Below are positions 1 through 9,047 of a stretch of 64,000 nt of DNA, piece after piece. Under the pieces are notes generated by a model. It had not been told where the DNA came from and searched no databases. It saw only the letters and a list, made by a program, of their open reading frames with translations. A program made the position numbers and the translations under genes. The stretch lies in NCBI RefSeq assembly GCF_006542765.1, contig NZ_SKCD01000002.1, positions 62,001-126,000 on the forward strand, written 5' to 3'. This DNA is from Paenibacillus luteus. Lineage in GTDB: Bacteria; Bacillota; Bacilli; Paenibacillales; Paenibacillaceae. How positions within the stretch are numbered: position 1 is the first letter of the stretch; each line of letters starts with the position of its first letter.

Positions 1-827
1 TTACGGCTGGAATCCGGATGCAAATCCTCTACGACGATTTTCGAGGGCTTGTCCTCAAATTTAAACTCATAAGTGCCTTCCGCTTTATTCGTAAGCTTAC
101 TGGCAAAGTCCAGCTCCGAAATATTCTTGCTTACCCAATTCGGGTTTTTCGCTGCGATGATATATCCGCTTTCATCAATGATCATCGTATCGAACGGTTC
201 TTGGCTAACCATATTATTTAGCTCGACCGGGTTTAGCCCAATAACCAGCACACCGCTCGTCCGATAGGTAGGGAAAGAGATTTTACGGACCAGACTTAAG
301 TAGTTGCGATTGCCTTTGGTCTCATCTGAGATATAGCTCCAATGAATCCCATCCTGCTTCATCGCATCCTTATACCAATCCTCAGCTTCAATGGCAGGGG
401 TGACCTTAAGAAACTCCCAATTGTCCAATATCGTCATGTTCGTTGTATAAAACCGGATATTGTATACTTCGCTGTAAAGCTTAATATAATCGCGGAAATC
501 ATTAAACTCCCGATAAGCTTTGACTACCTCAAAGGTAGAATTATATTGTGTGTTGACGATATTCGTTAATCGGCTGTCTACGAGCAGCTTGTCCGATATT
601 TCAATCGGCATCCGGATGATATCAAGTGTCTGCTTCTTGATTCGCTCCACATTGTTTGTAATTTGCTGCGTCGCCTGATCAAGCACATTTTGGCGAAAAG
701 CGACCGTCAAAAAGATGCCGACGATCAGCACAGGTACAAACACGACCAGAATAAACGAGAGAATCAGCTTTTTTTTGATTCGAATATTGTTAATTCCTTG
801 CATAAGCGCACTGATGCGTCTCACCAT
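1..827 (-). CDS. Sensor histidine kinase, YesM-like, N-terminal part (cut by window edge)
   Basis: About 275 N-terminal codons are present; the kinase core lies outside the window. A basic start (MVRRISALMQG) leads into one membrane helix at about residues 21-43, then a long extracellular region rich in Y, N and D that resembles the Cache-type sensor of YesM kinases. The start at 827 has GGGAGGGAG about 9 bases upstream. By family knowledge such kinases sense extracellular sugars and act with a YesN-type regulator. The histidine and ATP-binding motifs cannot be seen here, so the kinase call rests on the N-terminal architecture. A cre-like site lies just upstream (850-863). Confidence 0.75.
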   Translation of the reverse strand, partial: MVRRISALMQGINNIRIKKKLILSFILVVFVPVLIVGIFLTVAFRQNVLDQATQQITNNVERIKKQTLDIIRMPIEISDKLLVDSRLTNIVNTQYNSTFEVVKAYREFNDFRDYIKLYSEVYNIRFYTTNMTILDNWEFLKVTPAIEAEDWYKDAMKQDGIHWSYISDETKGNRNYLSLVRKISFPTYRTSGVLVIGLNPVELNNMVSQEPFDTMIIDESGYIIAAKNPNWVSKNISELDFASKLTNKAEGTYEFKFEDKPSKIVVEDLHPDSSR

Positions 828-849
828 ATAGGCAGCTCCCTCCCACTCA

Positions 850-863
850 GGAAAGCGTTTACT
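850..863 (-). promoter_or_regulatory. Possible cre (CcpA) site upstream of the sensor kinase
   Basis: On the minus strand the site reads AGTAAACGCTTTCC. It fits 12 of 14 positions of the consensus TGNNARCGNWWWCA and lies 23 bases upstream of the kinase start. Catabolite repression would suit a sugar-sensing system, but a 12/14 match is common by chance. Confidence 0.35.
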
Positions 864-1001
864 TTTCACGTTACGTTTTGAAGCATCCTATATTATAAAG
901 CTGGTATGCACACATTCATACCTAGTATATTCATTATTTTATCATGTGGAAATTAGACAATTAAATCCGTTTTCTTGCTCCTAACCAGCATCCTGCTCAA
1001 G

Positions 1002-1349
1002 CTAGAGCGGGATGCGGTACTTGGAATGCTGCTCTACAACATGCTCCCCTTGGTTATATACCCATTTAAAAACAAAGCGATCACCCGTATAGCTCGTTCT
1101 GTTGCGGATATCTGGTAAAATAACCGTCTCAAAATGATCTTCGATGAGCTTCTGAACGGTCGCTAACCGCTCCTGATTAGCTTCAAGCTGAAGCGCAGCG
1201 TCTGCCTCGGATTCTGCCGTTTGCAAAAAATAAGACATGGCAACATCCCTATCGTCCATATCCTCAGGCAATGGATAGCCAGAGCCGCGAAAAATTTCCT
1301 TAACGGTGTCCAGCCAATCGGTGCACAAATCGATCTTCATAGCGTTCAT
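1002..1349 (-). CDS. Small hypothetical protein, 115 aa
   Basis: I do not recognise this acidic soluble protein. It has no signal peptide or membrane helix. The N-terminal two thirds look helical (WLDTVKEIF, a Q/E/A-rich helix near residues 50-75) and the C-terminus is richer in beta-type residues. The start at 1349 has AGGAG about 12 bases upstream; an alternative ATG lies three codons further in. It sits alone on the minus strand between the GH3 gene and the sensor kinase. An inverted repeat (988-998 with 1005-1015) overlaps its stop codon but has no T-tract, so it is not called a terminator. Confidence 0.6.
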   Translation of the reverse strand: MNAMKIDLCTDWLDTVKEIFRGSGYPLPEDMDDRDVAMSYFLQTAESEADAALQLEANQERLATVQKLIEDHFETVILPDIRNRTSYTGDRFVFKWVYNQGEHVVEQHSKYRIPL

Positions 1350-1489
1350 TCGTCTGACAAGCTCCTCTGTTCATGTTAATAGTCAATCTAAAGAATAAAA
1401 CGGAGAACATGAAAATGCAACCTATGCCCCAATGAGACAGTTAAGCATCTTTGCTCCATCACCATATCTACGGCAGGCTACTGAAGTGA

Positions 1490-1511
1490 TAAAAAAGCTG
1501 ACTCCGCAGCT
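1490..1511 (-). terminator. Probable terminator of the GH95-GH3 operon
   Basis: On the minus strand AGCTG-CGGAGT-CAGCT is followed by six T, 55 bases after the GH3 stop. A second small palindrome (GCTGCA-TT-TGCAGC) lies directly before it. The stem is short, so confidence is moderate. Confidence 0.5.
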
Positions 1512-1565
1512 GCAAATGCAGCCAAGAAGACAGCTCTGATTATCGTTTATACGTCTCAAGCAAAA

Positions 1566-4394
1566 TTATTGAATACTGAAAAAGCTAAGTTTGATGCTTC
1601 CGTTAAGACTAATAAAAAGGTCGCCCTCAGGTTGAATGCCAGGAAGATCAATCCGTATGCTCTGCCATTCCTGGTCACCGCTTGCAGACACTGTACATGA
1701 TCCGATAACAGCACCAGCCGGACTTCCAATCAGAATGGACAGCTCGCCACCAGCTTCTCCGCCGCTCACGCGCGCTTCAAAGCTTGCCGAGCCATGCATC
1801 CAATCGATATCAGCGAATTTGATCCAGCCTTCCGATTGGGAGAGGCGCACTGCCGTTCCGCCCTCTTTGCTCTCGTCCAGATAAACCTGTGCGTAATCAT
1901 CGTAATTTTCTGCACGGGTTGGAAGTGAGAGGTTGCGCTTTGGAATCTTTTCCCCCGTAATCGTAATCGTAGACGAAGATTTCACATCTGCCGAAGAGCC
2001 GCCTGCCACGAATGTATACTGAGCCGTCTCCAAGCAGAAACGGCCCTGTGTAACGTCCCAAATAGCCAACTCTTCCGCCGGTACAAGCAACTGCACATCC
2101 ACCGTTTCTCCCGCCTGCAGCGTAATCCGCGTAAAACCAACCAGCTTCTTAAGCGGACGCTCGACTCTCGAGCCTTCCACGCGTACATACAATTGAACAA
2201 CTTCATCTGCTGTCCGCTCAGATTCATTCGTTACCTGAATCTGAACCTTCACATGCCCCTCCAGGCTAGTCGCATGATTCGTAATTTCAAGCGGGCTGTA
2301 GCGGAATGAGCCATAGCTCAGACCATAACCGAATGGATAAAGGGGCTCCCCATCGAAATACAAATACGTTCGTTTGCCCTTCAAGATATCGTAATCCATC
2401 AAATCTGTTAACTGGTCCTCGGATTGGTACCAAGTCATATTGAGACGTCCTGCAGGCGAGAAATCGCCAAAAAGCACATCGGCTATCGCATTTCCCAGCT
2501 CCTGCCCTGCGTGGGACAAATACACGATGGCTGGTATTTGAGCATTCACGGCATTTAACGTGAACGGGTAGCTGCCAATGACGACAACGATTGTATTGGG
2601 ATTGGCCTCGAATACCGCACTGATCAGTTCGTTTTGCGATGCAGCTAGATCAAGACCCGGACGGTCGATTTCTTCTTTGCCGTTAATCAGCGGATTGTTG
2701 CCGACAAAGACGATGGCAGTCTCTGCTGCCTTGGCAGCGGCTACTGCTTCCTCGATGCCTTTCGTCACAATATCCTTCGTATACCGCTCATTTATGCTGA
2801 CTTCTAGGGCATCTGTGACTTGCAGCGGATCAGCACCGCCATTTGGCGCCGATACCAGCTTGCCGTTCCACGTGCGAATCGCAAACTGATCGTTTGACTG
2901 TTCATCCAGCTGGAATACTTCCTTCACATACCAACCAAATGCTTCGCTTGCTGCAGCTGCGATATTCAAATCGTCAGCGCTAGTAAGCAGCTTGCCGTTC
3001 GTTTTGCTCTCCAGCGTATAGCTGCCCCAGCCCCAATCCGTAACCTCAAACGTTTCACCTGCGTCCGCAGAATCCGCTGCTTGCAGCCGGCTCTCATTTT
3101 GCTCGGCAGCATGCAGCACCTTGCCGTTGGCAGCTGATTTCAACCGAATTTGGTCATTGCCGCTGCTGTACGACACTTGTTTACCAGCAAGCTTGCTTAC
3201 AATCCCTTCAAGCGGCGTTACTTTATAAGGCAGCGAGCCCGAATACCAGTCCCGGTATACGACATCTGCAAGCGGACCAATGACAGCTACGCTGCTAAGC
3301 TTCTCCTTATCCAGCGGGAGAGCGTTATTTTCATTTTTCAGCAAAACGATTGATTCACGCGCAGCTTGCAGCGATAACTCACGGTGCTCCGGTGCGCATA
3401 GTTTGGATTCCGGCACGTTTGCGTATGGGTTTTGCTCAGAAGGATCAAATTCACCTAAGCGGAAGCGAACGCGGAACGTATTGATCAGCGCTTTATCTAG
3501 ATCTTGCTCGGTCAGCAGCCCCTCCGCCAGTGCCTCGCGGATAGCTGTGCAAGATTTCTCCTTGTCATCGGTAATGCTGTCAATGCCGGCTTTAATCGAA
3601 TGTGCCACGGCATTCTTATAGTTGTCATAATACTTATGGTCATTTACAATACCAAGCAGGTCGCCCGCGTCGCTGACGACAAAGCCATTCATGCCCCACT
3701 CTTCTTTTACCACTTTATTCACATCTTCGTGCAAAATAGTAGGCGTCCCGTTGACGGAATTGTAAGATGTCATCATCGAATGAGCGCCGCCCTTAACGAA
3801 GGCTGGCTTAAATGCCGCTTGGTAATATTCCTTCATATTGCGCGGGTCGATGCTTGCGGAACAGCTTCCTCGATTGATTTCGTTATTGTTGCCGATAAAA
3901 TGCTTCAAGGTTGCTACCGCTTTGAAATAAAGCGGGTGGTCGCCCTGAATGCCCTGCACCAGAGAAGCCGTCAGCTCTCCTGTCAGCTTTGGATCTTCGC
4001 CATATGCCTCTTCCGTACGTCCCCAGCGCGGATCGCGCTCCATATCCACGGTTGGCGCCCATAGGGTCAAGCCGTTTATGGCCGGATTGCGCTGAAAATA
4101 AACACGTGCCTCGTCCCCAATGACGCTTCCCACTTCCTTGAGAAGAACAGGGTTCCATGTACAGCCTAGGCCTATCGGTTGCGGGAATGTCGTGGCCTCT
4201 CCCAGCCAAGCCATCCCATGGGCAGCCTCCGTTCCATGCTTGTACGGCTTTACGCCTAAACGCTCAATTTCAGGCTGGTATTGGACCATCGAGTCAATCT
4301 TCTCGTCAAGCGTGAAGCGGGAGACCAGATCGGTCACTCGCTCTTCCAGTGGAAGTTCAATATTTTCAAAAGGATAACGTGTATTCGTCGTCAT
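1566..4394 (-). CDS. GH3 beta-glucosidase/beta-xylosidase with inserted trefoil-like domain and C-terminal CBM6-like domain
   Basis: A 942-residue retaining glycosidase without signal peptide, so probably cytoplasmic. Residues 1-360 form the GH3 TIM barrel, with KHF at 164-166 and the nucleophile motif GFVVSDAGD placing Asp242 as nucleophile. The second alpha/beta domain starts near 365 and is interrupted at about 412-535 by a repetitive stretch (IRLKSAANGKVL, YTLESKTNGKLL, FAIRTWNGKLV) that looks like a three-fold beta-trefoil, where many GH3 enzymes carry PA14. It resumes with EEIDRPGLDL. A fibronectin III-like domain (about 690-800) and a CBM6-like sandwich (about 825-942) follow. The start has AAGGAG nine to ten bases upstream. 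It follows the GH95 gene after six bases, so they are one operon. Substrate, glucoside or xyloside, cannot be fixed from sequence. Confidence 0.9.
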   Translation of the reverse strand: MTTNTRYPFENIELPLEERVTDLVSRFTLDEKIDSMVQYQPEIERLGVKPYKHGTEAAHGMAWLGEATTFPQPIGLGCTWNPVLLKEVGSVIGDEARVYFQRNPAINGLTLWAPTVDMERDPRWGRTEEAYGEDPKLTGELTASLVQGIQGDHPLYFKAVATLKHFIGNNNEINRGSCSASIDPRNMKEYYQAAFKPAFVKGGAHSMMTSYNSVNGTPTILHEDVNKVVKEEWGMNGFVVSDAGDLLGIVNDHKYYDNYKNAVAHSIKAGIDSITDDKEKSCTAIREALAEGLLTEQDLDKALINTFRVRFRLGEFDPSEQNPYANVPESKLCAPEHRELSLQAARESIVLLKNENNALPLDKEKLSSVAVIGPLADVVYRDWYSGSLPYKVTPLEGIVSKLAGKQVSYSSGNDQIRLKSAANGKVLHAAEQNESRLQAADSADAGETFEVTDWGWGSYTLESKTNGKLLTSADDLNIAAAASEAFGWYVKEVFQLDEQSNDQFAIRTWNGKLVSAPNGGADPLQVTDALEVSINERYTKDIVTKGIEEAVAAAKAAETAIVFVGNNPLINGKEEIDRPGLDLAASQNELISAVFEANPNTIVVVIGSYPFTLNAVNAQIPAIVYLSHAGQELGNAIADVLFGDFSPAGRLNMTWYQSEDQLTDLMDYDILKGKRTYLYFDGEPLYPFGYGLSYGSFRYSPLEITNHATSLEGHVKVQIQVTNESERTADEVVQLYVRVEGSRVERPLKKLVGFTRITLQAGETVDVQLLVPAEELAIWDVTQGRFCLETAQYTFVAGGSSADVKSSSTITITGEKIPKRNLSLPTRAENYDDYAQVYLDESKEGGTAVRLSQSEGWIKFADIDWMHGSASFEARVSGGEAGGELSILIGSPAGAVIGSCTVSASGDQEWQSIRIDLPGIQPEGDLFISLNGSIKLSFFSIQ

Positions 4395-4400
4395 GGATCA

Positions 4401-6785
4401 TTACTCTCCTTTATTTGTTGCAGATTTAATCGTATACCATTCATTTTTCTTCGTCGCAAATGGCCGTGCGGCATCAATCGGCGTGCCATCTGCCGAGTGA
4501 ACCAACAACGTCTCCTTGGCGTGCAGCGTACAGGTTGAGCCATGGGTAGAATAAATACGGCCTTCCGTAAGCTTGCTGTCCTTCCATTCCATCTCGACGA
4601 TAAAGCCGCCTCTTGCTTTGATCCCCTTTACATAGCCAGTCGGCCAAGCAGGTGGAAGCGCAGGCAGGAGTTCGATCCCATCCAGATGACTTTGAAGCAG
4701 CAGCTCGGCTATGCCTGCAGCTCCTCCAAAGTTTCCGTCGATTTGAAACGGAGGATGGTCATCAAATAGATTCGGATGAGTAGACCTTGCAAGCAGCGTA
4801 TGGATGAAACGGTATGAAGCTTCCGCGTCCTTCAAACGCGCGTATAGATTGATCAGCCAAGCACAGCTCCAACCCGTATGCCCCCCGCCGCTCTTAATCC
4901 TGCTCTCTAACGACAGCCTTCCCGCTTCCACGAGCTCAGGCGATGCAGTCTGGTTAATCGTGGTTCCCGGATATAACCCGTATAGATGGGAAACATGGCG
5001 ATGGCCCGGCTCATGCTCTTTGAAATGATCATGCCACTCCTGCAATAAACCATCGGGCGAGATTTGCAGCGGCGGAAGCTTTTGCAAGGCAGCAGCTACC
5101 CGCTCTGCGAATGCCTCATCCGTATGCAGCAAGGAAGCAGCTAGGCTGCAATGCTCAAACAGCTCGCGAACCAAAGTCATGTCCATAGCGGACGACTCTG
5201 CCACGCTGCTTGCCTCCCCTTCAGCTGTCAAAAATTTATTTTCCGGCGAGGTGGATGGCGATGTCATCAGCTGGCCGTCACCATTTTCCTGAAGCCAATC
5301 CAGGCAAAACAACGCTGCACCCTTCATGAGCGGATAAGCTTTTTCACGCAAAAAGGATTCATCGGGATTGTACAAATAATGCTCCCACAAATGCTGTGTC
5401 AGCCACACGCCGCCAAGCGGCCAGAACGCCCAGCTTGGATGTCCAGCCGTAGGCGTCGATGAGCGCCACAGATCAACATTATGGTGCGTCACCCATCCCG
5501 AACTATTGTAATGAATAGCTGCCGTTCTCGCGCCTGACTCGCTAAGCTCCTCAATCATTTGAAACAATGGTTCATGACACTCGCTCAAATTGCCAAGCTC
5601 GGCTGGCCAATAATTCATTTGCGTATTGATATTCGTCGTGTAATCGCTATTCCAAGGCGGCTGTACCCGATCATTCCATATGCCTTGCAGGTTCGCTGGC
5701 TGCGTACCTGGACGGGAGCTTGCCATAAGCAAGTACCTGCCATATTGAAAATATAGAGCTTCCAGCTGCGGGTCCTGTTCGCCTAATTTATAGGCTTCGA
5801 GCCGCTCGTCGGTAGGCAGTAGGGAATTCGGCGTATAGCCCAAATCAATCTGCACCCGTTGGAACAATTGGCGGTGATCCTGCACATGACGTTCTCGCAG
5901 CTTCTCATAGCTATGCGCTGAAGCTGCCGCGAGTACCGTATCATTTTGCTTGCTTAGCTCGGCTTTGCTTGCGGTTGGGTGAAGGTTATACCGCTCGAAG
6001 CTCGTAGCTGCACTTAGCAGAAAAGTAACGGCACGCGCTCCGACTACCGTTATTTTCTTCTCGCCATCGACAGACACATTGCCACCTTCAGCCGTTACGA
6101 TCAGCTTGGTTTGGAACGTGATGCCTCGATCAACCTCGTATTGCACCGCCTTCGGATGATCACCCAAATAGTTGTCCGCGACGTGGCTTGGGCATTGACC
6201 ATACAACACAATCGCATGGCCGCCCTCAGCAGCAACCTCGTATTGCACAGATGACTGCAGATACGACGTCAACTCCAGTAGTCCTTCTCCATGCGCCTCA
6301 TATCTGGTGCAAAGCACTTGATCGATTGCGCTTACAAAAGTCTCGCGGAAAAAATCCGCTTGTCCGATTTGCCAACGGGTGGCGGCGATCCCTGCATCGA
6401 TATCCAGTGTTCGATTATAATGGCACAGCTCGGCGCTGCCTGGTGCAAAATGCTGCTCCACATACCAATCGCCCATTGGCTGATACGATTCCGTATTTTT
6501 CCCTAGCATTTTCGCCTCGATGAGCTGCTCTGCTTCGACATATTGTTTCTCTGCAATGAGCTCACGGGCTCGCTTCAAGTAGCGCAAAGCCTCGTAATTG
6601 TTCGTATCCCGCGGAAAGCCTGACCAAAGCGTATCTTCATTTAATTGAATTCGTTCCTTAGTCACACCGCCAAACACCATGCCGCCTAGCCGCCCATTTC
6701 CGATCGGCAGCGCCTCTTCCCATCTGGAAGCCGGCTGCTTATACCAGAGGTTCAGTGAGTGATTTTGCTCTGTTCTATTTGTCAT
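4401..6785 (-). CDS. GH95 alpha-L-fucosidase
   Basis: A 794-residue inverting alpha-L-fucosidase (some GH95 members act on alpha-L-galactosides). The N-terminal beta-sandwich opens with the family hallmark [19 protein letters not shown]. The helical barrel carries the expected catalytic set: Asn385 and Asn387 in SDYTTNIN, Glu515 in STSPENKF as likely general acid, and Asp683 in [10 protein letters not shown]. There is no signal peptide, so it should act on imported oligosaccharides such as fucosylated xyloglucan fragments. The ATG at 6785 has AGGAG eight bases upstream. Its stop overlaps the ribosome binding site of the GH3 gene, which indicates translational coupling. Confidence 0.93.
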   Translation of the reverse strand: MTNRTEQNHSLNLWYKQPASRWEEALPIGNGRLGGMVFGGVTKERIQLNEDTLWSGFPRDTNNYEALRYLKRARELIAEKQYVEAEQLIEAKMLGKNTESYQPMGDWYVEQHFAPGSAELCHYNRTLDIDAGIAATRWQIGQADFFRETFVSAIDQVLCTRYEAHGEGLLELTSYLQSSVQYEVAAEGGHAIVLYGQCPSHVADNYLGDHPKAVQYEVDRGITFQTKLIVTAEGGNVSVDGEKKITVVGARAVTFLLSAATSFERYNLHPTASKAELSKQNDTVLAAASAHSYEKLRERHVQDHRQLFQRVQIDLGYTPNSLLPTDERLEAYKLGEQDPQLEALYFQYGRYLLMASSRPGTQPANLQGIWNDRVQPPWNSDYTTNINTQMNYWPAELGNLSECHEPLFQMIEELSESGARTAAIHYNSSGWVTHHNVDLWRSSTPTAGHPSWAFWPLGGVWLTQHLWEHYLYNPDESFLREKAYPLMKGAALFCLDWLQENGDGQLMTSPSTSPENKFLTAEGEASSVAESSAMDMTLVRELFEHCSLAASLLHTDEAFAERVAAALQKLPPLQISPDGLLQEWHDHFKEHEPGHRHVSHLYGLYPGTTINQTASPELVEAGRLSLESRIKSGGGHTGWSCAWLINLYARLKDAEASYRFIHTLLARSTHPNLFDDHPPFQIDGNFGGAAGIAELLLQSHLDGIELLPALPPAWPTGYVKGIKARGGFIVEMEWKDSKLTEGRIYSTHGSTCTLHAKETLLVHSADGTPIDAARPFATKKNEWYTIKSATNKGE

Positions 6786-7198
6786 CTATTAATCTCCTAT
6801 GTTCGCATTCATTCTCGAATCAGTAAAAACAGTTATTATTCATCATAACGGAATAGCCTTCCTGCACAGTACCCACCGAATTTCATTAAAATTCATATCA
6901 AAATTAGGGCTTGCTCGTAGTATGGAGGAAGTTACCATATTTTTCAAGGGGTACAATTTTATGATCGTTTCTCAGGCTTCATTAAACTAACGGGCATGTT
7001 CGTTATGGTTAAAACAGCTAATACCCGAATCAACAAAATTCATGTACAATAAATGTATTCTTTTGAAAGTGAGCTGAAACTTTATGATGTGGTCACCACG
7101 ATTTGAAAATGATGTACCTGTAGTTATTCTCCCTTAACGGTAGAAAAACTACATCTCCGTTAAGGACAGGAGTTGTCTAGAAAAACGGAGGGTACAAA
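6786..7198. other. 413-base divergent intergenic region
   Basis: AT-rich spacer between the GH95 operon (leftward) and the EamA transporter gene (rightward), so it should hold both promoters. I see no gene. Visible structure is a perfect small palindrome GTGGT-C-ACCAC at 7089-7099 and a compound inverted repeat at 7132-7165 just before the transporter ribosome binding site. Confidence 0.6.
7132..7165 (+). promoter_or_regulatory. Nested inverted repeat in the leader of the EamA transporter gene
   Basis: CCTTAACGG (7132-7140) pairs perfectly with CCGTTAAGG (7157-7165), and inside it GTAG pairs with CTAC around an A-rich loop. It lies 33 bases before the start codon. It could be an operator or an mRNA hairpin that affects translation. 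No T-tract follows. Confidence 0.5.
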
Positions 7199-8071
7199 AT
7201 GAAAAACACCTTATTAGGTTCTTTATATTTATCAATCGCTGCTAGTATTTGGGGCGGGATGTATGTTGTAGTAAAACATGTGGTAGACGTTGTGCCACCA
7301 CTTGAACTAGTTTGGATTCGTTATGTAATTGCTTTGTTTGCATTGCTAATGATCGGCGCTGTAACAAAACAATCATGGCGCATTGAAAAACGAGACTTGT
7401 TATTAATTTTCATGGTTGGATTCATTGGAAATACTATTTCGATTATCACCCAAGAAGTGGGTACGCTGTTTTCTACTGCACAAATGGGAGCCATTATTAC
7501 CTCAACGACACCCGCATTTATGGTGCTATTTGCGCGTATCATCCTAAAAGAAAAAATTACTTTTAAAAAAGCAATTTCTATTATTTTAGCAACAATCGGT
7601 GTTGGCGTTATTGTCGGAAATGGTGGTATGGATTCATCTCTTCAACTCGGCGGGGTATCCCTGCTTATTGCTGCACTTACTTGGGCGCTTATGTCTGTCC
7701 TTATTAAGCGGGTACCAGGACAATATTCGCAAATTGTCGTAACCTGCTATACAACACTGGTAGCGATCATTTTACTTACGCCTTTTACAATTAGTCGATT
7801 ACCCAAGCTTGATGTTCAAGCCATGATGCACCCATCTATTTGGGGCGGTCTTTTGTACTTGGGAATTATTTCGACAGCATGTGCCTTTTTACTGTGGAAT
7901 CGCGGCCTACAAATGCTTAACGCTTCAAGTGGCGGATTATTTTTCTTTTTCCAGCCTATCGTGGGTACTTTTTTAGGCTGGTTATTGCTTGGTGAGCAAA
8001 TTGGCTTGTCTTTTTGGATAGGTACTATATTCATCTTTATTGGTGTGTTATTAGTCATTCGAGAAAAATGA
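7199..8071 (+). CDS. EamA/DMT-family transporter
   Basis: A 290-residue drug/metabolite-superfamily transporter with about ten membrane helices arranged as two EamA repeats (first half about residues 5-138, second about 150-288). The repeat motifs are ASIWGGMYVVVK near the start and ALTWALMSVLIKR in the second half. Members export amino acids, nucleosides or small toxic compounds; the substrate cannot be told. The ATG has GGAGG nine bases upstream. Codon choice is visibly more AT-rich than in flanking genes, suggesting later acquisition. It is monocistronic, ending at a shared hairpin. Confidence 0.9.
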   Translation: MKNTLLGSLYLSIAASIWGGMYVVVKHVVDVVPPLELVWIRYVIALFALLMIGAVTKQSWRIEKRDLLLIFMVGFIGNTISIITQEVGTLFSTAQMGAIITSTTPAFMVLFARIILKEKITFKKAISIILATIGVGVIVGNGGMDSSLQLGGVSLLIAALTWALMSVLIKRVPGQYSQIVVTCYTTLVAIILLTPFTISRLPKLDVQAMMHPSIWGGLLYLGIISTACAFLLWNRGLQMLNASSGGLFFFFQPIVGTFLGWLLLGEQIGLSFWIGTIFIFIGVLLVIREK

Positions 8072-8079
8072 GCATAGAA

Positions 8080-8113
8080 AAAAAGCTGATCGTTATTTGC
8101 CGATCAGCTTTTT
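8080..8113. terminator. Bidirectional terminator
   Basis: AAAAAGCTGATCG (8080-8092) pairs perfectly with CGATCAGCTTTTT (8101-8113) around an 8-base loop. T-runs occur on both strands, so it can end the EamA gene and the convergent isomerase operon. Confidence 0.9.
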
Positions 8114-8176
8114 GACGTTAACAGGAAACGAACGTTTATCGCGCTTTTTTGTTCATAACGAGCTTTAAAGATTTAA

Positions 8177-9013
8177 TTACAGGCCAGCGGCGCCAAATAC
8201 TTTATCGAAGCCTGCCTTAGTGCGCACGATGAGCTCCTCTGGCGATTGCGTTGGCGCTTCAGCGGTCAAAATTTCCTGAGATACCGCTCCTTTGTAGCCA
8301 ATGCGATGAAGTGCTTGCAAGAAACCTGCGAGATCGATAACTCCCTCGCCCGGGTAGATGCGGCCATTATCAAGCGCTTCCTCGACCGGTACGTTCGGAG
8401 CATCGTTAATATGCACATGCACGATTTGATCCGCACGAAGTGCATCAATATCAGCAACCGACAATTCGTTGGTGTACCAGTGGTATGCATCAAACAACAA
8501 ACCCACATTGCTCTCGCCAATGGCATCGATCCACTCCAGCGTCTCCTCAAGCGTCCAAATAAATGGATTAGCCCAGCGAGTACGCAAGTGGTGAGGGCCT
8601 ACGAATTCAAGCCCCAAACGGATACCGTAAGCGCCCAGAATTTGCGCGCAAGTACGCAGTCTGCGGGTAGCGAGCGCCATAAAGCGGGCTGCTTTCAAAT
8701 CCGTGGACGGCAGAATATACGTGCAGCAGCTTGTACAGCCAAGCGCCGCTGCGGCCGCTGCGGAAGAAGCCAGCTTCTGCAACCCTTCAAGAAAAGCCTC
8801 TTCCGTGGTTCTCCATTCTACTGGCAATCCAATGGAACCGATCACTACGCCGCTGCTTGCGAGCAGATCGCGTGCTTTCTCAATGCCATGACGGGCAATC
8901 AATGATTCCGCATCAATATCTACAGCCTGAAATCCATGTGCTCCAGCCAGCTCAATCAGTTTCTCATCGCTCTCAATACGGCCCAAACCAGCACCGGTTA
9001 ATCCTCTTAACAT
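8177..9013 (-). CDS. Sugar phosphate isomerase/epimerase (AP-endonuclease-2-like TIM barrel)
   Basis: A 278-residue cytosolic TIM barrel of the xylose-isomerase-like family (IolE/IolH/YcjR type). The metal ligands appear in order: Glu in GLEFVGP, Asp in LLFDAYHWY, His in VHVHINDA and Glu in VSQEIL. The ATG at 9013 has a strong AAGGAGG eight bases upstream. It lies 34 bases after a Gfo/Idh/MocA dehydrogenase, and this pairing is typical of pathways in which a sugar or cyclitol is oxidised to a keto form and then epimerised. The exact substrate is unknown, and there is no transporter in the pair. Confidence 0.88.
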   Translation of the reverse strand: MLRGLTGAGLGRIESDEKLIELAGAHGFQAVDIDAESLIARHGIEKARDLLASSGVVIGSIGLPVEWRTTEEAFLEGLQKLASSAAAAAALGCTSCCTYILPSTDLKAARFMALATRRLRTCAQILGAYGIRLGLEFVGPHHLRTRWANPFIWTLEETLEWIDAIGESNVGLLFDAYHWYTNELSVADIDALRADQIVHVHINDAPNVPVEEALDNGRIYPGEGVIDLAGFLQALHRIGYKGAVSQEILTAEAPTQSPEELIVRTKAGFDKVFGAAGL

Positions 9014-9047
9014 GAATGATGCCTCCTTCTAGTAACGCTTATTTGAT

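Noticed and set aside
988-1015. Inverted repeat overlapping the stop of the 115-aa gene as a terminator
   Set aside because: The arms pair well but there is no T-tract on the minus strand, and it is partly coding.
3504-4064. 186-codon open frame on the plus strand
   Set aside because: It lies wholly antisense to the GH3 barrel, has no ribosome binding site and a non-protein-like composition; a shadow of the real gene.
8246-8905. 219-codon open frame on the plus strand
   Set aside because: Antisense to the isomerase/epimerase, whose metal ligands and ribosome binding site are clear; rich in R, Q and C as shadow frames are.
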